From Phlebopus portentosus (lineage: Eukaryota; Basidiomycota; Agaricomycetes; Boletales; Boletinellaceae): a stretch of 64,000 nucleotides of DNA. Position 1 is the first letter of the stretch. Each line of letters opens with the position of its first letter. This document shows positions 12,578 to 25,531 of the stretch, piece by piece. The notes beneath the pieces are model-generated. The model worked only from the letters and a program-made list of their open reading frames with translations, had not been told where the DNA came from and ran no database searches. The stretch lies in assembly GCA_037892935.1 (NCBI GenBank), contig JAYXKI010000014.1, positions 558,001-622,000 of the forward strand, given 5' to 3'. A program made the translations under genes and the position numbers.

Positions 12578-14581
12578 ATGCGACAACGCACTCTCAAATT
12601 TGCTCTGCTGGACTTGGGTCTTCTGTATCTCGTGCACACCGTTCATGCCGTTTCTGTTCCATTCGAGGTCTGGCAGGGTCCGTCCAAGTATGAAGTTTCG
12701 AGAAATTATGAACGAAATAGTGGGAGGTTGGGGAAAAGAGACCCGATTAGTGTGAAGAATATCGCAAATTCGGTGTATGTGAGCAATATCACGTTGGGTG
12801 GAACAGCGATTCCTGTCATGCTGGATACGGGGAGGTGCATGATGCGCAATGCTGTTGGTCTTTCTCTCGTTGATACTTTGCCTTCGTAGCTCGGACTTGT
12901 GGGTGACGGGCACTGTGCCGAACGCGGTCGACTCGAAGAAGGCCGTCGAGCTGACCTACGCGGTCGGGAAAGCCACTGGTGCGTCGCGTTTTTGGGTGCT
13001 GAAAGTCAGCGCCAAGCTCACAATCATTAGGCGACATTTACTTTGCCGATATGACTTTCGGAAACTTCACCGTCGACGAACAAGCGTTCTGTACGTGAAA
13101 TATTTTTGAGCGATTTGCCGGTGTTTTCTCACGACGGGACCATTTCCCCTCTCTTCAGTACTTGTGAATGATACATCCTCATTCACCTCAGATATCTCTT
13201 CTCAGGGGTACAAAGGCCTTGTTGGTCTTGGGCCAAATACTGGCTCGCTCATCCGTGACGAACTCGACCGAGACGATTCATCCGGGGACGCCGTTCTCGA
13301 CAGAATCTTTCAGCTCAACCAAACCTCCTCAAATTACATCACCTTCCTCCTCGACAGAAAGAACGATCCAGGCAGTACTGTAACAGGGACATTCACCATC
13401 TCGGAGCTCGTCGAGGGATATGAAAACATCACGAGCCAGCCGAAGCTGGATATATTCGAGGTGTACGAATTAACAGATAGGGACCAGCATTGGCAGATGT
13501 ATACGGATGTGGATGGGGTTATCGGCCCGGATGGACAGCCTATCAATTCGGACTCGATCGTACCTAAAGCATCGGATGGTCAGCTTGTTACAGTTGTCGA
13601 CTCCGGTTTCACGCTCCCGCAAGTTCCACGCACCATGTCCGACGCGATCTACGGACGCGTCCAAGGCGCGGAGTGGAATGAGGAAAACGAAGTGTGGACG
13701 ATTCCTTGTGACCAAATGTTAAATATCTCCTTTAAATTCGGGGGTGTCACTTTTCCCATTCACCCACTTGATGCTTCCTCGAGCGATTTTGGATTGACCA
13801 ATTCGGCAGGCCAGGAAGTCTGCATGGGCACGTTCCAGCCTATTACTTCTGCATTCAGTTTGCTCGGAGAGTATGACATTATTCTGGGAATGGCTTTCCG
13901 TACGTCTCATCTACCATATTTTCCTCCTGACGCGTTTATTAAGAATATTTAATAGTGCGAAACACATACACTCTGATCGACCTGGGCAACTTCGTCACCA
14001 GTGCACCAAAGGGCACAGCGTCCGGCTTCATACAGCTTCTCTCGCTCACCGACACGCAAAAGGCGCACGATGACTTCGTGCAAGTGCGAATGGGCGGTGT
14101 AGATTCGACGGGCGATTCAAAATATTACCTCGTCACAGCTTCGGAAGGACAGTCGTCTCCTGAGTCTTCCTCAGAGAAGAAAGCACATTTAGCTGCGAAG
14201 GTGCTGAGTCGGTGGCCTTACATCCTTATGGGATGCCTGTTAGGCACGGCACTCATTGTGGGATACATTGTTTGGAGATGCTGCTGCCGACGAAGGTGTC
14301 AGGAACGCAAGAAGGCAAGAGCTGCTGCCGCATCTGGGGTAGGGATGGGAAAGGGAGGAGGCCACGGAGGGGGTCTAGGGAAACGACTGAGCGTGAGCAT
14401 GAACGCATTGGTTGGTGGAGCCAACACGACGTACCACCCACTCCGCGAACACACATCTACCCCTTCTCCCCCATCTTCGTATGTCCAACCGTATGCTGGG
14501 CAAGACTATCGCCAGTCCTATAATCATCCTCCTCCGTCATATCATTCAGAGTACAACGGATACGGCGGCAACCGTGTATAG
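12578..14581 (+). CDS. Membrane-anchored aspartic protease (family A1)
   Basis: A pepsin-type protease of the secretory pathway or cell surface. Exons 12578-12834, 12890-12978, 13031-13090, 13159-13899 and 13956-14581 join in frame to 590 residues. The signal peptide is MRQRTLKFALLDLGLLYLV. Catalytic motif 1 is DTGSSDLWV, split by the first intron; motif 2 is VVDSGFTLP (about 13600), a DSG variant of the usual DTG. The flap region is shortened. Several Asn-X-Ser/Thr sites suggest glycosylation. A transmembrane helix (about 14215-14275, YILMGCLLGTALIVGYIVW) is followed by a Cys/Arg cluster and a Gly/Ser/Pro/Tyr-rich cytosolic tail. The architecture resembles other basidiomycete membrane-bound A1 proteases. 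Substrate is unknown. Confidence 0.88.
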
Positions 14582-15250
14582 GAACAGCACCTGCGATCGC
14601 ACAAATTGGGATGAGCTGAGCTGGACTACGCTAATTCATATTTTTTCCCCCGACCTCTACTAGTACTGCCTATCCCATATGCAGCGCTATCTATTCTGTC
14701 ATTTCTGCGCTTTTTCTATACCTCAGTCATTACTCTCCCCCCTCTCTTCTTGCTTTCTTGATCAGAGGACGCTTTGCGTACGGAACTGTACTGTATCTCT
14801 GTTGAAAGTAATACCATTCAACATCTCTTAGACAATACTCTTCCTTTTTTGGTCCATAAGTATGGCCGCGTACAAGGTGATCCGTAAATATGAAAGATCA
14901 CAATTTGTGATTAGTAGGTTTTATCTATGCATTGTATGTCACCTTGCTCCTGGGGTCCATAATCACAACGCTCAGTACCCTTCCTACGGAGTGGATAGAG
15001 GTATGCTAACGGAAAGTGAACAGACAGCGAGGAAGAAGACAGCGCAGGTGATCTAGGTAAAAAACATCATCTGTTGCTTTTGTTGACAAACAAGGACAAA
15101 AGAAGTGATCTTAATACTCTTCAGGAGATGTGCTTTCTTCGCGTGCCGATATATCCACATCTCATCGTAGCTTTCTACTTCTCAGGTACGAGACGGAGTT
15201 GCGTTATAGCTTTGTGAAAAGTACGGTATGAGCAAAACGAAAGGATTCCA
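14582..15250. other. Convergent intergenic region
   Basis: This is the 3' region between the aspartic protease (plus) and the F-box gene (minus). I see no gene, RNA or repeat. Confidence 0.45.
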
Positions 15251-16856
15251 TTAATTTACTATGTAGTCCATACTAGGCTCGAAATCAGTAATCTCACGAT
15301 CAAAATTAAACTGCTTCTTCTTATGAAAAAGTTCTTCAAGTTTCGGCCGAATGCTTTTCCAAACTGTAGAAGACATAAGTGGAAGAGTCCATCTCAGATT
15401 GTGCAAGGAACTTACTCCGATCAGTTAGCTCTCGCGGTTGATAAACGATGCGACACCATTCGTCCCCAGTTCCGCCACCTGCTAACGACAGTGAATCAAT
15501 GTCGTCATTTGAATACCCCAGGGAGCAGAGCTTCTCTCGTATCCTTAAAGCAAGAATTTACTGAGGACATCAAGCAAAGTAGAACAAGAAACTTACTGCG
15601 CCTGCCGTCTGCTGCATGATTGGTATTCAGACTCTTGCCAATCAGAAGACCGCTTCCATTGCCAATTTTTGATTTTTTTAAGGTTCTTGTGACACGAGAA
15701 AGAGGTTATATGAGCACGGACGAAGCAACATGATTATACGGAATAATTCTTTACCTGACCAGTCTCCCGTATCAGCTGATGCCGCCTCTCTACAAAGGTC
15801 TTGCGTTCATCCGAGTTCGGCTTCGTTTCGAGGTATGCCTCGACGACTTCAAGGAAATCATATCTCAGAAAGTGGCGATTTTCAATGCCTGGGGTTATCT
15901 TTGCGTGACGAGCCGAAATATCTGCCTGTCTCACTAGTCGGAGTCAGCCGGGCATGGCCTTATTTTGCGATGAGGCTGTACGCACTATTTTTCCAGGGAA
16001 GCAAAGTATATATTTCGTACATCTGGCCTACTTTCAGATCGAAGTTCTCTTTCACGAGCTTCTTACCCTGAACGAAACTGGACAAGGAAAAACTTCAATG
16101 GCTGCTGAGCGACAAAAGAAATCACGACCCACTTGACATCACTGCATCCTTTGCATAGACGGATGTGATGAAAAATCCATACGCGTCTCAACCCTCGCGT
16201 CACAAGCACTATCAGCAGCGAGCGAAGGTCTAGCAGTACGAGCATTTTACGTGACACTCTTTCTCAAAGTAGAGATTCGCGTACTGCGGTTCTGACATAT
16301 CAGACCGACAAGGAGGCATACCGATGGCCGTTATGGATGCAATCCAGATAGATCTTGATGACCTGGACAAGAAGAAGCCTCGCAATGTACGGCTAGTACG
16401 GGACAAACGTAACAGATCCAATGGCGTCAGGCAACTTGCGATCTATGCATTCCTTCATAACCGGATCCGACCAATCCAAATGACAGTGCTCACTTCGCAA
16501 AAGACTTCTACAGATAATTCCATCATCCGAGAAAGTTCTCCAAGATCGCTCTTGCGAACTCGGATCTTCTTTTTGGATGCTACAGAAGTCGCATCTGCGC
16601 GTGCGAGAACGCCCTTCGATGCCGGGCGTTCATACGGCTTGCTTTTACTACAAATGCCAAGATTAGCGACCAGACAGCCTGAAATTTCCCCAAACATACT
16701 TGTTTTGCCGTTATTGTCTGGCGAATCCAAATTATCCGCATTATCTTTTTCTGTTGTAGGCCCTTCGTTCGGGGTTCTCAAAATATCGTTAGAACGTTCT
16801 CCGGACCAATTAGAAGTTGTGCATCGAGTCTTCCTAGTGCACTTCCTCAGGGACAT
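15251..16856 (-). CDS. F-box domain protein, reading frame uncertain
   Basis: A member of the large agaricomycete F-box family, presumed substrate adaptor of SCF ubiquitin ligases. The N-terminal exon ends in ELSRMMELSVEVFCE. After a 51 nt intron (16443-16493) the F-box continues as IASCLTPLDLLRLSRTSRTL, then MPPCRSDMSEPQYANL and EKECH, all typical of the family. Next come a Cys-pair region (IRLCKGCSDVK), then ENFDLKVGQMYEIYTLLPW, HAKITPGIENRHFLRYDFLE, KLCSLGYSNDDIDS and WKSIRPKLEELFHKKKQF, ending at a stop at 15251. Between ECH and IRLCKGC (about 16170-16245) the frame is broken. Two T-run insertions, or an unusually short intron plus one indel, would explain it. The start could also be the upstream in-frame ATG at 17000. 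It may be an active gene with sequence errors or a young pseudogene. Confidence 0.55.
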
Positions 16857-17271
16857 TTCCGATTCCTTCTCAGAAGGATCGCCTTCGTCCGAAAAGTCCT
16901 CGTCAGGAACGTACTTGTGCTTCGCAACTGGCAAGTTTCCACTGACAAGAAGGTGGAGCTCATCTTGTATGACATACATAGACTTTCTCGTGATCTCCAT
17001 CGATATAATTGGGCGTCAACTTTTCAGCACAATGAAGAACGTGTTGTGGTCAGAAAACACTTCAAATCGCCAAATAAAATGCTGGTCGAAAGCCAAGAGC
17101 TACGTGACTGTGTACGAGATTACGTAAGACCTCTTCTCTGCTCTTAGAAAATGCTCGTTCCCCTTGATGAATTATCCTATGATCAAATAACAGCAGCTCT
17201 ATCAAGTACATTGATATGCCAAAGAGTAGACTTATCACAGTTGATTATAGTCTCGTTCAATACAGGAAACT

Positions 17272-18296
17272 CTAGACGTGATTTTCACCCCGCATCAAAT
17301 CAAGAGCCTGAGGAATGCCTCCTTGATTCCCAGTTTCCTGAAAGGACTTCCTCTCGTGCGTAAAGCGAAATAGCGTGCACCTATAAATCAAGGCAACAGT
17401 GCTGACTACAGCAAATGGAAAGACAAGGGTTGCTGTGACGAAGATCGCAACGGATTTGTTCAACTCGGCCCAGGAGAAGGTAATGACAGCAGTGGCGAGA
17501 GAAGCGAGGGATAGGAAAATGCAGAAGACCGCTACGAGAAGCATGCCCACGATAAACTGGGATTCTGTGCTGAATAGTCTTTTGGATTTGGGCGTTGAAT
17601 TCAAGCAGGTGACCGCCATTAACTTCGCCTTGACCGTGAGCCATGTGCGTCTGCGAAGCTGTCCTGAACCATTGAACGTAGCTGTCTTAGGTGACCTATA
17701 GATATCAGAGAAACAGTTAGGGTATAGTATGTATATGACAAGATTCCACTTCTTACAGCAGTTCGCGCTGAGCGACGCGGGGCTGCGACTCCCTTGCACC
17801 AGGAGCAAATCTTTGAAGTCGGTACGCGATCGAGCGCGGCACACCTGCTCCAATTAGAAGAATAGCAAGTTCTTGGATCGGATTCTTCGTAGGAATCGAT
17901 AGCAGAAGCGTTGGAGATGCGCCGAAACCGAGTGCAATGGCTGAGCTTATTGACAGGAGTATCGAGAAAAGAAGAAATATGAAGACGACGTCATCCGTGC
18001 CTTTGGGTGGGGTGCCTTCAGGTCTGTCTTCGAATGTATCGTGCATGTACGTCAAGAAACTAGCACCGAGAGTGGCGATGAATACAGCCTGAAGGCACCA
18101 TTTCGGAAGTCAGTCAGGTATAGGAAAACAAATCACCTATACGTACAATGACGGCGTACATTGCGCAAATCTGGGAGAATGAATCGCGACGCCTGTTGAA
18201 AACATTCTCCTCGTGGCTCAGATTTTTCATGGATTCCTGCTTCTTGAGACAGTCGAGGATATTATGCAGGATCTGGGTGGTCTTGTCATTGTCCAT
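17272..18296 (-). CDS. Unknown multi-pass membrane protein
   Basis: Three exons (18296-18147, 18088-17757, 17695-17272) joined by GTACGT...CAG and GTAAGA...TAG introns give 301 residues. The N-terminal 40 residues are hydrophilic and helical (KTTQILHNILDCLKKQ). At least four hydrophobic segments follow: MYAVIVAVFIATLGASFL, VFIFLLFSILLSISSAIA, GMLLVAVFCIFLSLASL and VAIFVTATLVFPFAVVSTVA. A basic loop lies between the second and third. There is no signal peptide. The layout recalls the DUF6535-type membrane proteins common in agaricomycetes, but I cannot confirm that. Function unknown. Confidence 0.65.
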
Positions 18297-18914
18297 GGTT
18301 ATGAGATTCAGCTCCGTATCTGAAGATGAAACTTGTGATGTTACTCTCCACGGATACGAAAGACCCCGGATTTATACAGATGTCAGAACAATGCATCCTC
18401 AAAGCTCTAGCTAATTTGCAATGTATCTTGGACTTCCTAATATTATCTGTTTGGTCGCCATGGTTGGCTCCTGTAGGCGCCTGTAGATGCATATAAGTAC
18501 TAATATGATCACTCGAACACAAAGGGAACAATAAAGGGGAAAAGAACGCATTCCATTTGCTCCCTAGCGATCTGTCAGGCCAATGACGATGATTTAGACA
18601 TTGTATCTAGTGCCGTGTGGGCCTAGGTGAGAAACTCGCGAAAGGAACGAGCAGATAAGATGGAAACGGTTCAAGGGCGCGATGATCTCTTGAAGCGAGT
18701 AGTCATGGACCGGCGAATGTTGTCGCCTTCCCTTGAAATACAATACTGTTGAGACGGAGTTGTTGAAATTCAGAGGTAACCACGCATGCATTATACGTAA
18801 TCGAAGAAAGAGTCGCGCGTTGTCCCAATTTGGATAATATTTCTCATGGGTTGCTTAAAGTGCGCCGCAAACCTGCGGGTCGGTTCTTCGACGCTTCTGT
18901 TCTACACGCTCATC
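18297..18914. other. Divergent intergenic region
   Basis: Spacer between the membrane protein gene (minus) and the RhoGAP gene (plus). An in-frame ATG at 18846 could extend the RhoGAP N-terminus by 23 residues. Otherwise nothing is seen. Confidence 0.45.
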
Positions 18915-21475
18915 ATGCCGCCCCCGATGCTCACACTGAAGCAACGACTTGCTAACCTGGCTCAAGCTGCCTCTGGATCATCGTCTGCTAACTCATCATC
19001 CTCATCAAGACAAACACCCAGCACGTCAAACTTCGGTACTCTTGGCTCGGCAATCGCAAAACGAAAGGCGCAATTCAAACCACCATGGACGACACATGGA
19101 GTAAAACCAAATGTAAACATAGAGAGTCTACAAAAAGAAGAAGACGTTCGAAAGTTGGATGAGGTGTTGTCACGGATGATCTTTCAAGCAGGAGTAGATT
19201 ACGAGTTCGTGTTCCTAGTTTCTTTAATACCTTTCTTTTCAATTGATTATGCTTTGAACAACAGAACGCGGCCTTTGTCAGTATATTCATTCCAAGAACC
19301 GCGACAAAAGTGCTTATTCGGCTTGCATTCTTGAACACGCCGCTTGAACCTCTAGAGTTGTTATGAATGCATCTGCATTTCCAGACCCGCGCGTCATATC
19401 TTATGATTTATTGCTTTCGTACGTACTTATATCTTATGCTCCCTTGCAAGACTTTAATTCACTCCGAATATGCCTCCACGCTAGTCGTATCCTTTCTTAC
19501 TTGGATCTATTTGGTAAGCAGGACAAAATGGCTAGTCGGACATTTATCTGACCTTCGGAATAGTGGAGAGCGACTATAGTGTTGTATTTTTTGCCGCTGG
19601 TGGCCGCTACACTCCTAGTTGGAATTGGGTATGGAAAGCATATCGCAGCTTGAGTCGAAAATACCGAAAGAATCTGAAGCGACTTGTGCGTGCTTTCTAC
19701 TTCCGCGAATATCATCGTGTACTAATTTGCTCCAAGTATATCGTGCATTCGTCCTTTTTCTCAAAGAGTGAGAATTGACTACCTTAAAGGGACTTTCATG
19801 CGCAATTCTGACTCCGCCTGCAGTGTTGTTTTCCCTTGCTGGGGCCATCATTAGTCCTAAATTTTTTAGGAAGATAACTTATATCGACAATCTATCGTCT
19901 CTTGCTTGTCATGTCCCTCTTACTCAGATTGACATACCGTCTGCTGTTTATTCGTGAGTTTTCTGAATAATATCGTTGCATCACCGACACCTGACACGAC
20001 CGATTGCAGGGAAAACCTCAAATATGAGTCCCAAGTTACCTTACCAACGCCGACTCGGTCGCGCATGTTCGGAGTTTCACTTGAAGACCTGATGGGAGTC
20101 GAAGGCGAGAAGGACGGACTACCGAAGGTGGTTAGAGACTGTATACAGTATCTCCGCGAAACTGGTATTGTTCTATCCCATGTCACGAAGTCATCCGACC
20201 ACATGATTGACTAGCTCTACAGGACTGGAAGAAGATGGCCTTTTTCGTCGCTCTCCAAATTCAGTCCAGCTCCGTCAGGTCCGAGAAGCCTACAACCGTG
20301 GACAAACTGTCTCATTACACAGCTTTGGCGATCCACATCTAGCGGCAGTTTTACTAAAGAAATTCCTGCGTGATCTGCCGGAGCCCGTCTTCCCTGAGAA
20401 CCTGTATGACATCATCAGGCGTTGCCCGAAACCACGAGACGAAAACGACGAAGTTGCCGCTGTGTTGTATATACGCACTACTTTGCTGCCAGAGTTACCT
20501 CCATGCAAGCTGATCTTACTCAGTAGTATTCTCCGTATGTCGAATAATGCCCAGTGATATTTCACCTTGCTAACGCAGCGCGATTGTCTAGTGCTACTTC
20601 ACGAAGTCTCTTTGCGGTCTCACGTCAATCGCATGGACGCACATAATTTAGCCATCGTGTTAACTCCGAATCTCATAGCGTCTGGTAATCCCGTCAAAGA
20701 TGTGGCGATGTGCGCAGTTGATGGAGCACCGGAACCACTCTCTCCAGGAACGCGGCCTACCCCAGCACATCCTGGGTCTGAAGAGATCGCCAGGAACGCA
20801 GAGAAAATGACGCTCGGGACAATCATCAAACTGTGCATTGAACGGTATTATGAGATATTTGATGAGACGCCAGACCGGACGGAAGTGATTGATGGGGACC
20901 CGTTCCGTGTGGTAGAACCCAGGGAAATAGACGCATCACCGAGCGCTTCGTCATCACCAAATGTCCCTTCTAGTCCGGCAGTCGCCAAGCGGGAGTCCAT
21001 CGTACACGATGACGAAAGCATTGATGATGGAATGCTTGTTATGCCGCTTGGACCAAATGGCTCGAATAGCAGTCCGACAACGCGAAGATTCCCTGCCAAT
21101 GGATCGGTACGTCTCCGGCCACCGAAGAGCACCAACGGCGACATGCATTCGGTGACTTCCAACGAGAATCGACGTGGTAACTTGAGCGGAACGATGAGTA
21201 GAAGTAAAGCTCGGTCACTTTTCGCGCCAAATACCGTATCCGAAGGTGGTGCCAATAAGAAGGGAGTGGCGCAGATGAGTGTCAGCACAAGTGGGACAAT
21301 ACGCAAAGCGGCTGGTTCTGGCGTCACTGCGCACGGCGTGACCGCATCGGGATTCTTCACGCCGCCCGAATCAATGCAGTCATTGAGTGAGCAAGGCCAA
21401 GGTCACCAAAGAAAGGCTCCTCCGCCTCCACCGCCACCTTTGCATCCGATGTCTGGTGCAAAGCGGAACGGATAA
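18915..21475 (+). CDS. Rho GTPase-activating protein with Sec14/CRAL-TRIO-like domain
   Basis: A GTPase-activating protein for Rho-family GTPases (actin, polarity), built like animal ARHGAP1 and yeast Ecm25: a lipid-binding CRAL-TRIO-like module, then RhoGAP. After a Ser-rich N-terminus, the CRAL-TRIO part runs ASAFPDPRVISYDLLLS, RILSYLDLF, VESDYSVVFFAAGGRY, NLKRLYIVHSSFFSK, SLAGAIISPKFFRKITY and HVPLTQIDIP. The RhoGAP part has the arginine finger GLEEDGLFRRS, then LLKKFLRDLPEPVFPENLYD and DAHNLAIVLTPNLI. The C-terminal 250 residues are Ser-rich and end in a polyproline stretch. Nine or more exons are needed. One is a proposed 12 nt microexon (19265-19276). With it the frame closes at every junction. 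Confidence 0.85.
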
Positions 21476-22603
21476 TTGACATGCTTTGCACTAAGGTTTC
21501 GTGTTGGGTCCTCGCTTGCTTGCGCATTCTGATTTATTCGTTACGATCGGCTACGAATTAACTTATGCAACCATTGATGACAGCGCAGATTGAGAATTGC
21601 GCGTCAAATACGTCCCTGTTGCCAACTTTGCTTGCGTTCCCGCGGTTTCGCGGTTTCACTCTGCGACAAGCTAGCGACGTACATTTATCTAGTGCGTCCA
21701 GGTCGGCCATAGTTCTTTGCGCCTTTTCCCCATCGTTCAAGATGGCTCATTTGATTTTTCTTCCAATTCTGAACGCCATGAGAACGCAACAGAATGAACA
21801 TCTAAGCGTTCATTGTTACTGACCTAGTTATGTGATGACCTTTACTTGATTTACCCATATGATTTGCATTTTTCTGCTGGAGGATCAAGATGACCGTCTG
21901 ATCATCACAAGCTGTCTTGTTGTATTTACTTGCTTTGAGGTATTCCGCTTGGTTCCACGCATTATCAATGCTTCGTCCAGTCCTGTTTTATACGTCTGCT
22001 CCTTTCCCAGGTTTTATGCTTGCTTTTGGATCAGAGACTTTAGGGTCCGATTGTCTAAGCGCGCCCGTCCTAAGTCGGCATTCTTCTTCCCTGTCTTCTC
22101 AAATTGAACAGGCGGCGGCGAAGTGGACACTTTGGCTATTCAATTCACAGTGCCATCAGGATGATAGAATGAGTCTAGAATTCGACGGGAGACGTATGAA
22201 CTGTCTCGGTGGCTTTTATTTCCATCTCCATCTATGGGCTAGATCATCACCGACAAGTTCGATTGGGTTAAGACCATCAAAGGGATCATCTCAAAGGAAG
22301 AGAACAGTGAAGAAAAACAGATCACAATGTCAAGTCTGGGGAAATCCTTGCCAGGCCTTTACGAGTCACCTTTGGTTGGGAATTATTTCTGCATCTATGG
22401 ACATCAAGATTAACTTCCGTCCTGTATTGGACCTGGCCACAACTCCTCTGCTCGCGTTGTGCATCATACAGAGCTTCTCTTTCTCCCGCGAGGAAGCGCG
22501 TCGGAGAAGGAAGTATGACATGGAGGGCTCTCAATCTCCGCGCTGTCTCGTGTATAAAATAGTGACATGCAGCTAACGCAAATTCCTGGGCTCTGCTGTT
22601 GAT
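21476..22603. other. Intergenic region
   Basis: No supported gene. The 219-codon open frame at 21917-22576 has no conserved motif and biased composition. TATAAAA at 22553-22559 lies 45 nt upstream of the next start codon. Confidence 0.5.
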
Positions 22604-24113
22604 ATGCTCTTGATAACGTCTCTACCCCTTGCCATTCTATGCCTTGCGCTTGTCGTGAATGCTGTCCCTTCTTTGAACTCGCGCGCTGACCTGAGTGTGT
22701 CCGGTCAGGCAGCGCTGTTCAGATCCAAGGCGGGTCTGGCTGAGAAAATCAAGGGTGCCATGCTGGCCTCCATCCGCACCAGGTCCGTACAGACCAGTCG
22801 TCCCATGTCGGACGTGGTTGACGATACTTGTACCACAACATGCTCAGCTGGGAGCAAGGGACAGCGGGAACCGGTATACTTGAGATCGACGAGCCTGAAT
22901 ATTCGGTTTTCGCAGATAGTCCATTCACGCACAACGGTTACCTCCCCGTTGGCACGCTCCGCATCGCCCTTAGTGCTGCGGTCCGCCAGACTGCGGACGG
23001 ACGACTAAGCCAGCAAATTAACGATGCTCTGGACCAAGCTGCTCTCGACGGTGCATCTTCTGGATCCCATGTACTTCTTGGTGAGCTGTTATCTGAGTTT
23101 CATACAAACTGCGCTTGACTGATTGATGATGAACTACAGGGACATTTGCTGAACCGAGCAGGGCCGACTATTGGCGCGACGCCGCAGAAAAGCAACTGAA
23201 CTACGTCAGAAAATTCTTCGTTTCTGATCCTTCGGTCAACTGACAGAGTCGGCGCCATGATTAGCTTCTATATATAGCCCCGAGAACTTCTACCGGCGCA
23301 ATCTCAATGCGCAATGATGAACGTGCATATTGGTCAGCGATTTCATTTTCAAATTGATTTCTATTTGAGAGAAACTTATCTTCAACTTATCAGGAACGAC
23401 GGAGTCTTCATGGGACCGCCATTCTTAGCTTATTATGGTGCTGTCGCCAATAATCAGACGCTACTTCAGCTGGCTTTTGATAATATTCGGCTGTTCCGTG
23501 ACGCTCTATTGATTGACAGTCCGACTGGCAAACTCTGGGCGCACATTTACAATGAGGAGACCGCCTCCTTCCAGGATAAGGGAATCTGGGGGACAGGCAA
23601 CGGGTGGGCTGCGCTCGGAATCGTGCGTGTGCAGGAGACCATCAGGAAGAGTGCGTTTGCGGACCGGATGCAAGGTCAGATTAGTACACTTGAGAGCTGG
23701 ATGAAAGAGATTCTCGATGGTATGCTCGTCACAATCGTCAGTATTCGCATCCCCGGACGATTCTTGTATTGCTGAATGTGTGACTCGTGTAGCGTGAATC
23801 CGATGACCTGATTCCGAATTATCTCGAGACCAATAATACGTTCGGAGACGCTTCCTCTTCTGCTGCACTCGCATCCATCGCATACCGGGCCGCCGTTATT
23901 AATCCGAACGCCTTTGGATCCAATTACACGGAAGCGGCGGGTAGACTTGCCAATGCAGTCCTCAATAGCGTAGACGGCCTGGGAGTTATTTCGCCTTATG
24001 TAGATCCCTTGGTATGGGACCAAATTGGATTACTGTCGACAGAGGGTCAGGCATTCGCGTTGATGATGGTAGCAGCAATGCGAGATTGGCTCTGGAAAAA
24101 GGTCAAAACGTGA
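22604..24113 (+). CDS. Secreted GH105-like glycoside hydrolase, copy 1
   Basis: A six-hairpin (alpha/alpha)6 glycosidase of the GH105/GH88 type. GH105 members cleave unsaturated uronyl residues from pectin fragments; the exact substrate here is unknown. The signal peptide is MLLITSLPLAILCLALVVNA. Exon 1 is 22604-22782 and exon 2 starts at 22848. Conserved blocks are SWEQGTAGTGILE, a RTSTGAISMRND stretch, GVFMGPPFLAYYG, TGKLWAHIYN, WGTGNGWAALGI, DDLIPNYLETNNTFGD and LLSTEGQAFALMM. All introns can be placed so that the frame stays open to the TGA at 24113. It is a tandem copy of the gene at 25532. Confidence 0.8.
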
Positions 24114-25531
24114 CACTTTGAGATTGTAGTCTAGCCAGTAGCTCGATGCAGTGCTTACTTGTTTCGGACCTCAGTTCCAAATCTCGCCGACCCTTCGATT
24201 ACACTGCACACATACAAACTGGCTTCCACCTCCGAATCCGATCAGGGGTAGGTTCGGCCATCATAAGTAGCTATATATACTCATCTTAATGAGTACGACT
24301 TAGTCCTACCATGGTATGATATCGGTTTTGTTTTGCATATATGTATAACTATATATTCGATAATTGATTATCAATGTTTCTGGTCTCCGTTTCAGTGATT
24401 CTCACAACTTCTTACCTCCATTCTATGTAATAAATTTAGCGCGTCCTCGGCCGGAATTACTTCTTGTGAAATTTTCGAGAAACCTCTTGAACAGAAATTT
24501 GGGAAATGAAATGTCTGATATAGAGCTCCTGTATTGAGCTCGAGCACGGGAGGTTCAATTTGTCTTCATAATGTTACCTCGGATTCGCTTATGAATTTAT
24601 GATTACATAATGACCGAAAGCCACAGTGTCCTAGGCTCACCTCACCATGACCGCCGTGCACACGGATGCGGCTCTTCCGACTCGATTCATCTTTCCTACA
24701 TGACCCTATGCTACTGCTTGGCACTGTGTCTCAATGCTTACTTGCCTCTGCTTGCCTCGAGTTTCATATTTTCATCTCGGATATGTGCTTCCTTTCCGAG
24801 ATCTTTCCTGATGTTTTAGAGACTATTATTTTTAAGGTTCATCTTGCCCAGTCAGGGTCGGCAGAGAGTGAATGATCGGTATGGAAGCACGCAGAAGACA
24901 TACTGGTACCGGCATAGAATCAGCATTTTCCCTCAACTCGTCGGATGTGCCTGTTCACCTCACGGTTACCGTCAGTGATCGTCAAAGTAAGTTCGCAGGC
25001 TGCATTCGGGAGTTCAGCTTGCCTCACTCGTTTACTGGCAGAGCAAAAATAGCATCGTGAGTCCGCAGCTGGGAGGAGTTCAGTGAAAGCGTTTAGATAT
25101 ACTCAAGTTTCACTTGTTTTCCCCATCAGTACCAGCATCTCTAATCTAATTGGCTTGGTACCCTTTCCCTTACGGATTGCATTGGCACCCCCATCGCATC
25201 CTAGCTTGCCCTTGCGGAGTAAGGATCGCGTACGGGCATTCATTAACAGAAACGAATCTCGATTTGTTCTTCGCCCGCCCAACCATTCTAAATGTGGCTG
25301 AGGCTGACATTATGATTTATACGTCGTAGACTTTGCCTCACTTTGCTTCCCAACCTTCACTGCCTTTTTTCTACCTGCCCCGGGCTCTTTGAGCCCTGCC
25401 TACACTCGTTACCCAGTTCCAGTCATTTTAGCTCAACTTTCAAAGCATTATAGTCAGGCGTTATCCGCGCCAAAACAATCTAGCCATTATTATATCGAGT
25501 TTTTATAAATCCTTTGACAGTGTTACGAATA
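24114..25531. other. Spacer between the tandem GH105-like copies
   Basis: AT-rich and without a supported gene. A TATAAAT at 25504-25510 is close to the start of the second copy. Confidence 0.45.

Noticed and set aside
19264..19365. Apparent frameshift in the RhoGAP gene before ASAFPDPR
   Set aside because: A 12 nt microexon flanked by two normal introns closes the frame, so no indel is needed. The open frame reading VLIRLAFLNTPLEPLELL lies within the second intron and is coincidental.
21917..22576. 219-codon plus-strand open frame
   Set aside because: No conserved motif, mixed composition and no TATA box or splice pattern; it lies in the promoter region of the first GH105-like gene.
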